This document shows, piece after piece, positions 54,042 through 64,000 of a stretch of 64,000 bases of DNA. Where the stretch lies: the NCBI GenBank assembly GCA_948474755.1, contig CAOLHI010001479.1, forward strand, positions 1-64,000. The letters run 5' to 3'. Below the pieces are notes generated by a model. That model did no database searches, was not told the origin of the DNA, and was given only the letters and a program-made list of their open reading frames with translations. The translations under genes were made by a program, and so were the position numbers. The stretch is from Ctenosaura bakeri (Eukaryota > Chordata > Lepidosauria > Squamata > Iguanidae). The first letter of the stretch is position 1. Each line of letters opens with the position of its first letter.

Positions 54042-56510
54042 CCCTTTCGCTCGAATGGCGGACGCGAGTGGCAGCTCAGATTGAAGCTCCGTAATGGAGC
54101 AGCCCCGGGCTGCCTCCCGCTGGAATCCAGCCGCCTCTTTTGTCACCTGGAGGTGGCTAAAGACCCCCTCCCGGTACAGGGGGTCTGGAAGCGGTCCGAA
54201 GGGGACCCCATTACTGGTGTGCAGTTCTGCTCTGCCCGGATGGGAGAGCAGCAGGCATCAGGGGGTCGAAGGACCTTGACGACGGATCCAGAGGGACGCT
54301 GCAGGAGCGGCACAAGCGCTGCCAAATGAGTTTTTTTAAAAGAAGCAACAATGAAATTACCAAAGAAAGAAAACTTTAACCTGTCTCATTCTCTGCTTCC
54401 ATGAAAACCACAGCGATTATGGCTTGCTACGGGGTGCAGGAGCGATGGGGGAAGGACCCAGAGAAGTAAAGCTAGCAGCGTGAGTTTTGGCTTCATGGCT
54501 GTAAGAACTCAAAGTTTCTTAAAGGGGCGGCTGACATTGAGGGAAAGAGATCGGGAAGACGTGGAGGAATGAGCTGTTTGTTCCTTTAAATTTCCGGACT
54601 TTAAATTTTTCTGACTTTTAAATATTTTAAATTGGCTTAACAAGACTATTTACAAAATTGGGCATTTTTAACAATTATTATAATTCAGATAATGGAAGAA
54701 AGAGTTTGGACTGGGCAATGCAAATAAATAATGATGCGAGTTTTGAGCTTCAGGACCAGGACTGACAAATTTTGAAATTATGAAGACATGAGAGCACCCT
54801 CCTGCTTCTTCTTTTTTGATCCTTGATTGTTGATGTGAATATAAGAGTGGGTCGGTAATAAGACTTAGAATCAGAGGCTACAAAAGTGTATATCCCCCTG
54901 GAATAAGTGACTTTGCATATGGGAAAGCTACTAGAAATTGAAAAGAACAGGATGAACTGCGGTCCCACTCATGACGGTGAGGCGTCTTGGAACTCTAAAG
55001 CGACAACAAGCAGACGTTGAAATATATTAAACATTTGAGATGAGTTCTGGGATGTGCTAGATGTGTGTGGGGAAGTAAAGCAAAGCGGTTAACTTGGGTA
55101 AAAAAAAAGGGCTTTATAGTATGGAAACGTGTACTAGTTCAATGAGATATTTTAACAAGGAACAGTTGAAAGAGAGTGGGGAGTCTATGTTGGGCATTTG
55201 TAATCCTACCCTGGATGGCAGGGCAGTTCAGAACTTAAAAATGACAATAAGAGTACAGAAATAGATTTGTGAAGAGTTCTGGGCTATAGTCTTGCCGATG
55301 GGGTAGGGAAAGAGCAAAGCATTAGAGAAAACAATTGGGTTTTTTTGTCTGTTGTTTGTGAGTTGTGCATGGACTCCCTGGATATTATGGCTACAGATCA
55401 GCCACAGAAGGTCAACGTTATGAAACAGACTCTCTCCATATTTGGCTATCCGGAAGTAAAGCGACGATGAGACGACAGGGAAAAAAAAAACTGCAAGTGA
55501 ACTCTGGGTAGCTGGGTTGGGAAGGGAGGGAAAAGGAAAGGAATGGTTTTTGGTGGTAGATGACATATAGAGATGAATGTAAACTACTTAAGTAGCAAAT
55601 AAGGGTAAAGGGGGTTATAGAATGGATATGTGTATTTGTTTAATAAGATATCTGAATGGTGTGAAAGATGTTGGGGAGTCAGCTTTGGGTGTAACCCCAT
55701 GTCTGGAGGTGGGATGGCTCAGAGCTTTTAAGTGACAATAAGAGTACATTAAATATTTTGAGAACATTTTGAGGAGAGTTCTGGGCTAAAGTCTCATCTC
55801 TGGACGAGGGGCGGAGGTTTGTGGTCTGGGTTCGGATACCATGGGAAGCAATGGATACAGATTAGCAATAGTAGAGGGTGTGAATGGGAAGTGGGAGGGA
55901 ACTTGTTTGCAGTTTTGCTTTCCCCCATTCCTGGAGGTGAACTGGCCTATACTCGCAAGCGACGATAAGCGACAAGGGAATAACTAATATGAGTTTGGCC
56001 GGGGAATCCCATAGGGGAGAGGGGAAAGAAGAGGAGTTAAGATGTGAGGTCCTGATTGAAATGAAAGAACAGTTATTTTAAATAGTTCAATAGAATATAT
56101 AAAAACCCATATTAATAAATTAGAATATGTTAAAGATAGGAAAAGTGAGCAAGAGGCAATAGCAAATCAGTTCAGAATGTTGGTAATATAGTATTATATT
56201 GTAAAGGTAAACAGGGAGGAAGAAGGAAGGCCAGAATCGGGTATTAACTGGGAATCTATCAGTGGACAGGACATAGTAAGGAGCAATGTATGTCAATTAG
56301 AAAACATGTATACATCAGGGAAAGGCGTGTGAGAAGCTAGCTCTAGCAGGGGGAATAACAATGTGATTCGGGAATGAGATCGTGTGGGCTTTGGGGGGCG
56401 GGGACTGAGACAGGATGGAAGAACATAAATATTTCATGTTAAGATTTGGTATAAAAATTTGTTTTTTTTTTAATATTTGGAAACTAATAAAATTATTATA
56501 AAAAAAGAAA
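54042..56510 (+). mobile_element. L1-derived insertion with tandem 5' units, poly-A tail
   Basis: A 2469-bp insertion between copies of the 14-bp target duplication GAAAGTGAACTTGA (54028-54041, 56511-56524), ending in an A-rich tail. The 5' 300 bp are GC-rich. 54960-56000 holds two similar units of about 490-500 bp. Near 56090-56300 is text like EYIKTHINKLEYVKDRKSEQ (coiled coil, ORF1-like). There is no ORF2; the 3' end 'ggaaactaataaaattatt' is L1-like. Probably an internally deleted or non-autonomous L1. Confidence 0.65.
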
Positions 56511-56524
56511 GAAAGTGAACTTGA

Positions 56525-57190
56525 AAAGCAATTATGGTGAAATGAGCAACATTTTTGATTGGAAAAATGCATAAACTGTTGTTAAAAGTAGAAATGGAAC
56601 AAGAGGTGATGAAAAACTTTGGTGCCATGGGCACAAAATTGTGGGTCATAACATATAATTGGAACAATAGGAGAAAGTGTGGTTAGAAGGGTTAAAATGT
56701 ACCTTATTGTTATCACTTGTAAAATTTCTACAAAAAGATGTATAGGTGGTACATGACACCAGCAAAATTGGCAAAGATGTACAATGGTGCCCCAAATAAG
56801 CACTAAACCTTTTACTACATGTGGTGGACGTGCAATGAGGCCAAGAAATTTTGGAACCAAATTCACATGTTAATGTGACATTCCAAAATAAAATTTTGAG
56901 AAAGAACCAGAACTTTATCTATTAAGGCAGATGGACATTACACTGGAGAAGAAATTTGGCAAAATTTTGTGATATATGACAATGGCTGCTAGAATAATAC
57001 ACCTGATGTGGAAAAGCAATGAGACCCCAACTACAGAAGAAGGGATATTAAAGTTGATGGACTTAGTAAAGTTAGATAAATTGACTATTCTTTTAAGGGA
57101 AAAATCTTTGGAGTCATTTGCGAAGGACTGGGAAGGTTTTTTTTAAGATAAAATCAATAACATACCAGTTATTTGTTTTTAATTTTAACA
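56525..57190 (+). mobile_element. Old L1 LINE, ORF2 part 2 and 3' end
   Basis: Reads RWYMTPAKLAKMYNGAPNKH, YMWWTCNEAKKFW and KLTILLREKSLESFAKDWEG across frame changes: the ORF2 C-terminus with its Trp/Cys region. Confidence 0.72.
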
Positions 57191-57351
57191 GAGGGTGAAT
57201 TTAGCACTGGAGATAAAGGAGACTATTACACTAAACATGCAGAAAGTATATAATTGTTTACCATGCTATATGAATGTTCTTTTTTTTTCTTTTTCTATAA
57301 TCTTTTTTCTGTTTTCCTTGTTACCTCTTTACATTTTTCTGATTATTGCAA

Positions 57352-57398
57352 TGTGTGTGTGTGCACGTGCACATACGCATATGTGTGTGTGTGTGTAT
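57352..57398. repeat. (TG)n-rich microsatellite
   Basis: TGTGTG with CACGTGCACATACGCATA interruption. Confidence 0.9.
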
Positions 57399-57479
57399 AG
57401 TGATTATTGCTATGGTTATTGTATTAAGAAGTATTAACAGGTATGTATATATTGTATCAACAAGTATGAAGACAGTAAA

Positions 57480-58249
57480 AATCTCCTATTCACCCAGTTC
57501 TCTCTACAAACAAACAAACAATACTTCAATGTGTCACATTCCTCCAAAAGTCTATCTCCCGTGTTTGAGAGCTGACCTCCTCCTCAGACATCCCTTATGT
57601 GTTTCTCATCCAGTCTGTTCTACTCAGTCCAAGAAAACCTCATGCTCTCTAAGATGCTGAAGAGTGGATGCACAGGCCTCAAGTTGCTGGACCTCTTCTA
57701 ACAGGGCATTCAATTGGCACTTAATGCAGGTGTATAGTACCAACATCCTCTGGCAAAAATATAAGCATATCATAGCTGCTGCAGGTGACTACAGCAGCCT
57801 CCTCAGCATCCATATTCAGCAGTCCTGAGTAGGCACTGAAAGAGAACACTGGGACCCCACTACAACCCCCCAACTAAATGCCCATGAAAAATACATGTTA
57901 GCCTTGCCCCTGTTTGTCGAGCTCCCGGGATGCAGTTACATAGGCAGCTAGTGGGTGCTAGGTTCTCCCCCAACCAAGACTCTGATTCATTTCCTCTGTG
58001 GGCCTACACACAACAGAACAGCAGAGCACTAACAAGCACGCAAATGAGCCCATCTCAGCTCACACAACAGGCAGCTATACCCCAACAGACACAATAGCCT
58101 TACTAATTCCCCCAAAAGACTCTCCCAAGGCTGGGGAGGTTTAACCCAACATATACAAGGTCAACTGATGCTGTCTCTCCCACTATGCCCACACAAAATG
58201 CCTTTTGGTCTTACCCCATTCACCAAACCTGTTTTCCAATCATCTGAAT
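57480..58249. other. Unassigned intergenic sequence
   Basis: Nothing recognised; moderately C-rich with no long frame. Confidence 0.4.
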
Positions 58250-58830
58250 CTAGCAGTTTGTATTAGTCCTCTGTTATACTGCTTTTTCATTTCCTGCTGC
58301 TTTTAAAATGTCCCATTTTTCCCTCTCCTCTTCCCATGCCCCTTGTCCTCAGCTGAGGTCAGTTCAATCTCAGATGAGGTTCAAAGTGGTACAGCAGAGC
58401 TTTCAAAACTTTTCATGATGGTGACACACCTTTTAGACATGCATCATTTCACGACACAGTAATTCAGTTTTACTAGCAAACTGGAGGTTAAACTAACCGT
58501 TATAAGAGATATAGACACACACACAAACTGTAATAACAAAATGTATGGGGACACATCTCATGAAACCCTTTCATATATTTTTAAAAATATATGAATTATA
58601 AATAACAACATACTTTTCCAAGATTGTAGGCGACACACCCACACACTTCAGGCGACACACAAATGTGTCATGGCACGCAGTTTGGAAGGCCCTGTGCTTC
58701 AGCATTCAATTAACTCAGCAGGGGGAGATGAGGAGGCAGAATCTTGATCTTCTCAGGTAAAAGTAAACTGCTATAGCTGCTCCTAGCTTGTGTGTTCTTC
58801 CTCACTGATAAGTTCTCCTTCTTGATTATG
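58250..58830. repeat. Repeat family C, copy 1, interrupted by a hAT element
   Basis: Shares 'tgctgcttttaaaatgtccc', 'ctctcctcttcccatgcccc' and 'agctgctcctagcttgtgtg' with 63330-63800. A hAT element (58395-58694) splits it. Confidence 0.5.
58395..58694. mobile_element. Non-autonomous hAT element
   Basis: A 300-bp element with ends CAGAGCTTTCAAAACTTTTC and GTTTGGAAGGCCCTG and flanks TGGTACAG/TGCTTCAG (6 of 8). The internal phrases 'ttttactagcaaactggagg' and 'ggcgacacac' are known to me from hAT/Charlie-like elements of tetrapods; the exact family is not settled. Confidence 0.65.
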
Positions 58831-60169
58831 TTGTGATGTTGCTTGGCTTGGGTTGCCAGCTCTCAGAGCCTATCCCTGAATCTCCAGTCTTTGTAAGTAA
58901 TCAGCAGGCAGAAGACAAGAGGGCAGATTCTTTCAGTTTTGGTGAGTTCAGCTCCAGGCAAGAGAAAAAGCCTGCATACAAACCTCCAGGTCAGCTAGTA
59001 GAGCAGCAACTTGCCACAATCTGCAAGGCTTAATTCATTTGTGGTTGCAAGTTGCAAAGATTCACCAAGAGGTCTATGTATTTACTTAGCGAGCTTCTTC
59101 CTTTCTTCCCAGTTGTTATGTGCCAGGTCTTACCTTCAGCTCTGTATCCACCTACTGGCTACAAGCAAGTAAGCTGAATTAAAAGCACCTTCCTTCACAT
59201 CAGAAGGGGCCATCCCTAGGTAAGTCTCATCTTTTGGCCTGGAAACCTCAAGGCCTGGGATGATTCTGATGACTCTGAACTTGACCCCATCTGTCCCAGT
59301 TTTCACCTGTAAAATATTGAAAGGTGTGGGCCCTACAACCTATTTAAAAAGTGAACTGCTACTGCTGGAAGCTCCCAGAGAGGCAAGTAATCCTGAAAGA
59401 GGATCAAGGGCCACAAAAGCAGCTCTAGGGGGCCACATACAACTCCAAGGCCATGCTTAGCCACCCGTATGTACGTCATGAAAGTATCTGTGGTTTCTTT
59501 ATAGCTAGAAATAGGTTCCAATAATTCTTGCATCTGATGGTTTCAAAGGGAGAGCCATTGTTCTATCATCCAGCATGCCCTGTGAGTACAACATAGGATT
59601 TTATTTGTTTATTGCACAAATTATGGTGTAACCTAATTAAACCTTCATACTACTCTCCTTGTTCCATTTGAAGACAAACTACAAATGTAGGCTTTTCATT
59701 ACCTCTCTCACTGATCTTTCCTCCCTATCCCCACTCCTCACATCTTGTTTTTATATTTAACATCCAGACTGAAGAGGAGTTCTGAATTCAAAACCTTTTT
59801 GACTTTTGGGTTGTCCTAAATATAATACTGGGTGTTGAGACTGGGAATCAGTTCATTTTATTGCCACACAATCTTGGCATCATTAGCCTCATGAAGATTT
59901 AAGTGTTCCTAACTTTCTCTTGACTGTGCTCATGGCAATGAATATGAAAAAATACTTGGTTAGTGTTTTTATATCCCAGTTCCTAACAACAATACACCTT
60001 AAAAATCTTGAAATTAATTCACACTTATAAAAAATACCAAGCCTGCTTATACAAAATTCCAAGTATAATAGATCAATCGAGCCCATATCGCAATCCAAAG
60101 TGCTGCAGACTGATTACCACTGGGAATAAGAGATGGGGTAGAATCATTTGAAACATTAGCCATAGGGCC
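58831..60169. other. Unassigned intergenic sequence
   Basis: No conserved domain or repeat recognised. Confidence 0.4.
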
Positions 60170-60370
60170 TTTCAGAGCTACTCTGTTATAATGCTATTAT
60201 TCCACTTTCAATATTCTGTGGAATTCTGGGGTTTGTAGTTTACTGAGGCCAAAGAGCAATCTGGCTGAGAGTTCTAAATGCCCCTCCTTATACTACAAGC
60301 CCCAGGATTCCACAGGATGTTGAAAGTGGAATAAGAGCACTATAACAGTGTAGTGCAGAAAGGCCCACAA
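60170..60370. mobile_element. Harbinger-like palindromic MITE
   Basis: Starts GGGCCTTTCAGAGCTAC and ends GTGTAGTGCAGAAAGGCCC. The arms 'tctggggtttgtagtt' and 'ctacaagccccaggatt' pair. It shows the intact form of the split MITE at 46942/52506. The flanking triplets are not clearly duplicated. Confidence 0.65.
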
Positions 60371-62399
60371 TTTCAGATGATAACTGTGGATCCTCTTTCT
60401 AGTATCAGTGCTACCACTCAGAACTGTTCCATCCTTGACGGTAATAAAAACCACCAGAGAGATCAATGTAAAACACAAGGTTAAAATAGAAGATGGTATT
60501 TTCTGAGTAGCCACCATCCTTTCTGCAATAATTTTAAAAAAAGACAAAACAAAGCACTGTCCAGAAGCACCCTTACCACATATATGCTCAGCTTGTATTC
60601 TCCCTATATTATTCTTAGAGAGTTGGGTTGTTCATATTAATTTGTTCACCAACGGTATTGATGCAGGCTATTCAGTTTCTTTCATTGGAAAATTGTGGCC
60701 TCATTCCAGTTATTCCTTCATTTGTTGCTTTTTAGACATCTTTGATCTTGAATGGAGAAATAGTAATACTAATGGCAGGAATTTTTGCAGTATTCACTTG
60801 CCATTTCTCTCCTGCTAGTATCTATGGACTGCACAGATTCCCTATTGCACCAATGCATATTTTCCACCTGCTCTCTCTGCTGAGGACACTGTTGCTAGCA
60901 CTCCTAAATAGTGAGGATGGCGAGGTTCCGTCACATTTCTATCTCCAGATTTACACCTAAACCAGTAAATGGGAGCACCATGCTTATATCCTGATATCTG
61001 AGTTGTGCTTTCCCTGCTATTTGGATGTTCTTGATGCTGTTTATGATTGTCTACCAGGAGATTACTGCGTATTAACTACATATTAACTACAATAATGCAA
61101 TTTACCACATGCTAAGTACACTAAAATGGACAAACAAAAATGAGCAAAATCTGTAATGACAAAGCATCACTCAGATAGATTTCCTCTCTGGCTTACATTG
61201 AAATGTGGCCAAAAATTAAAGGAAAAAAATTCAAACTTAAAGCAAAAGATCACACTACATGATGTGGGAAAACAATGACTGGATCTCCAAAATCAATAAA
61301 ATATTTTTTAAAATTTTTTATAGCAGCTATAGATGAATATTTCATCTGAAAAGTGGCACTTGGAATTGGTCTCATTTATGTTTTCCTTACATTTTTCAGG
61401 CCTATGTCCTCGGAGACCATTATTTTCCCCCACAGAAACGAGAGGCACAAAGTTATTCATTCCTTAGGTAAATGAAAGGCCCATATGCATATACTGATGC
61501 TTGTACTTTTTCATCTGGAAGGATATTGTCAGTGTTTTTTCATCAATTTCCTTTCACAAAACCAAGAGAATAAGACCACTCTCGAGATAAGATCATTGCT
61601 GCTCTCTGCTGCCTAAAGGAGGCATAACATAAGAGCATTATTTTATTTTACTGTTATTAAGACAGTAACAGCACCTAGCAGAATTTCCAAGTATAAATAT
61701 TTAGCATTTTAAACTTCCTTCTGCAAGCCTGAAACATTTTTCATCCTCCTAGCCTGAAACACTTTTCATACTATTATTACACTAATATACATCTTCTATG
61801 TAATTTACAATCTTCATACTATGTCAAGGAACAACAGACAATATCTTCTTATTCTTATAGAAATGTGATACTCTAAAAAATGAATATTAAAACTAGTGTG
61901 TAGTTTAATTTAGAAGTAATTAGAATTTAATTTAGAAAGAAAAAGCCCCTTCTGACTTACAAACATTTACTTTTGTATTCATATTATTTATTTTTGTATT
62001 TATTAAGACATGTACATTGGGCCTGTCCACTAAAAATAGTTCCTAAGAAAACTGGTAAGCAGTTAAAACAATTTAAACAGTAAAAACAATGAAGACAAAA
62101 AGAAAAGTTTAAGTATCTTCATGTGAGGTAGATTAACAAGGTAAATACCTTTTAACAAGGTAAATAATAAGGTAAATAATGCCCTAATAATTGTTTAAAT
62201 CTTAGTAACATACCCCTGTGATGCACTACAGTGGAAACCTATATGAAAATTTTGTAACACTGAAAATAACCTAGTCATTTACTAGAAAACTGTTGGAAAC
62301 CGGTATCAACCTCAGCTGTACTCCAAAATGTGAAGTTCATTGCCCTATAAAGTGCTTGTAAAACCCACTGCATCCTACAATGGAGAATGAAGGTGGGGT
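60371..62399. other. Unassigned AT-rich intergenic sequence
   Basis: About 2 kb with no supported gene; a short TTAACAAGGTAAATA-type direct repeat occurs at 62130-62180. Confidence 0.4.
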
Positions 62400-62503
62400 C
62401 TGTTTGGAGTATTTTAAGCAGAGGCCATCTGTTGGGAGTGCTTTGATGGGTGTTCCTGCATAGCAGGGGGTTGGACTGGATGGCCCCTGGGGTCTCTTCC
62501 AAC
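62400..62503 (+). mobile_element. CR1 3' end remnant
   Basis: 'ttttaagcagaggccatctg' to 'ggcccctggggtctcttcc', the last ~100 bases of a CR1, ending at the start of the next one. Confidence 0.7.
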
Positions 62504-63036
62504 CCCATTAGACCCCATCTTGAATACTGTGTCTAGTTCTGGGCACCCCAATTCAAGAAGGACATGGTCAAGCTGGAGCAAGTCCAGAGGAGGGCGACCA
62601 AAATGGTGAGAGGCCTGGAAGCCATGAAGCCCTATGAGGATAGACTTAGAGAGCTGGGTATGTTTAGTCTGCAGAAGAGAAGGTTGAGAGGGGACATGAT
62701 AGCCATGTTTAAATATTTGAAGGGATGCCATGTAGAGGAAGGAGAGGGCTTGTTTTCTGCTGCTCCAGAGACCAGGACAAGGAGCAATGGATTCAAGCTG
62801 CAGGAAAGGAGACTCCACCTGAACCTCAGGAAGAACTTCCTGACAGTCAGGGCTGTCCGGCAGTGGAATCTGCTGCCTCGGAGTGTAGTGGAGGCTCCTT
62901 CCTTGGAGGTTTTTAAGCAGAGGCTAGATGGCCATCTGTCGGGAGTGCTTTGAGGGTGTTCCTGCATGGGAGGGGGTAGGACTGGATGGCCCCTGGGGTC
63001 TCTTCCAACTCTACATTTCTATGATTCTGTGTTTCT
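62504..63036 (+). mobile_element. Young-type CR1, 3' end
   Basis: Reads [40 protein letters not shown] and [20 protein letters not shown], the CR1 ORF2 C-terminus and 3' UTR, ending 'tctatgattctgtg'. 5'-truncated at 'cccattagaccccatcttg'. Few frame breaks suggest a recent copy. Confidence 0.82.
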
Positions 63037-63329
63037 ATTCTTAACACTGGATTACCTAACAAGCTGACTGGAAAATGATGTTTCAGACTTCCTCATGCAA
63101 AAATTACTTGGATTATAGGAATAAAAAGGCTGGATTATCTTGTAGGGTCTTTGTACCTCTCAAGCTATCTGAGATGCAGGTGGGGTGGGGGTGGGTATCA
63201 GGTACTGGCACAATATTTGTGCCTGTTGGCTACAACTATTTCTTTCTTTCCTGGGAACTCACCAGGGACCTGCAAGCAATTGTTCAGGGACTAGCATCAG
63301 TCCGGAGACCACCACTTTGAATAGCACGG

Positions 63330-63800
63330 CACACTGCAACTGTCCTAATTTGGCAGGACAGTCCTGGGCCATTTCCGCACTAGCCTGTTCTAGCGCGATG
63401 ATTCCACTGTCAACCTCCTCTGGAATCCTGGGGTTTGCAGTTTCAGGAGGGGCTGGCCCAGGATTCCAGAGGATGTTGACAGTGGAATCATCGCGCTAGA
63501 ACAGGCTAGTGCGGAAATGGCCCTGGTTAATCCTGCCATCCCACTTTTTCAGCTGCTTTTAAAATGTCCTAGTTTCTCTCCCCTCCTCCCATTTCCCCCC
63601 TTTGTTCTCAGGTTAATGTAATTGCTGCAAACTGCATGCAAACTGAGTGTGTCATTTGCACTCCATTGAGCAGGAAGGAGAGGCAAGGAAGAGGCACAAT
63701 CTTGTCCTTCCCAGTCGGCTCAGGTGAAAGCAAAACGCTACAGTCTCTCCTAGCTTGTCCATCTTGACCACATTCTGAGGCTTCTGGGCCACATGTGTCC
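63330..63800. repeat. Repeat family C, copy 2, interrupted by a hairpin MITE
   Basis: 'gcaactgtcctaatttggc' to 'gtctctcctagcttgtcc'. It shares blocks with 58250-58830 and is split by the hairpin element at 63367-63522. Confidence 0.5.
63367..63522. mobile_element. Near-perfect hairpin MITE
   Basis: A 156-bp fold-back element. Arms of about 66 bases (GGCCATTTCCGCACTAGCC ... GGAATCCTGGG) match their complement with a single mismatch (cctcctct against catcctct), around a short loop. Flanked by CTG (63364-63366, 63523-63525). Ends are like the Harbinger-type MITEs here. Confidence 0.8.
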
Positions 63801-64000
63801 CACTTGACATCTGTGAAATGTGGGAGTGCATACAGTACAGCACTGATCTAAACCATTGCCATAACTGCTCTAACTGCTCTTCCCTCACACCGAGGTCATC
63901 TAGACTGACCCACTTTACTCTCCCCTCCCTTGCCACTTCAGAAAAACTCCAGACTATGTACAAGCTGCAACATGGCCGCCTTTCTCCACTCTCGATCCCA

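Noticed and set aside
1..64000. CRISPR arrays, bacterial operons, riboswitches
   Set aside because: The sequence is vertebrate nuclear DNA with introns and SINE/LINE repeats; none of these structures occurs.

Overview
The window looks like genomic DNA from a squamate reptile, most likely a lizard. It holds one protein-coding gene in long AT-rich introns. The repeat mix is typical of squamates: CR1 and L1 LINEs, BovB/RTE fragments, tRNA-type and 5S-rRNA-derived SINEs, SPIN-like and other hAT MITEs, Harbinger-like MITEs, ERV solo LTRs and many microsatellites. The species cannot be named from the sequence.

The gene is ITK, the IL-2-inducible T-cell kinase of the TEC family, on the minus strand. 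Ten coding exons can be read from the start codon at 43670 down to 3191. They cover the PH domain, Btk zinc motif, proline-rich segment, SH3 domain and SH2 domain: 985 coding bases, 328 codons plus one base. All nine splice junctions have AG acceptors, GT donors and matching phases. Intron 1 is about 24.7 kb. The kinase-domain exons lie beyond the left edge of the window.

Region by region: 1-3190 is the start of intron 10 with a CR1/L2-type LINE and a SINE. 3.2-19 kb holds exons 10 to 2, with BovB fragments, a solo LTR, hAT MITEs and a SPIN-like element that landed in a SINE. 19-43.5 kb is intron 1. It contains Harbinger MITEs, a hAT element opened by both an L1 and a SPIN-like element, an L1 tail, two LTRs (one uncertain), a nearly full-length L1 ORF2 and 5S-derived SINEs. 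43.5-43.7 kb is exon 1. From 43.7 to 64 kb I find no host gene, only repeats.

The most striking structure is at 45.3-53.3 kb. An old minus-strand CR1 was hit by Harbinger MITEs. One MITE was then split by a younger plus-strand CR1, and the young CR1 contains a nearly identical inverted copy, about 1.49 kb long, of the old CR1 tail and its flank. That copy returns to the young CR1 at a 4-bp CCAG microhomology, which suggests template switching. I see no unknown gene system. The novelty lies in nested and rearranged transposable elements, and in a few repeats sitting right against ITK splice sites.
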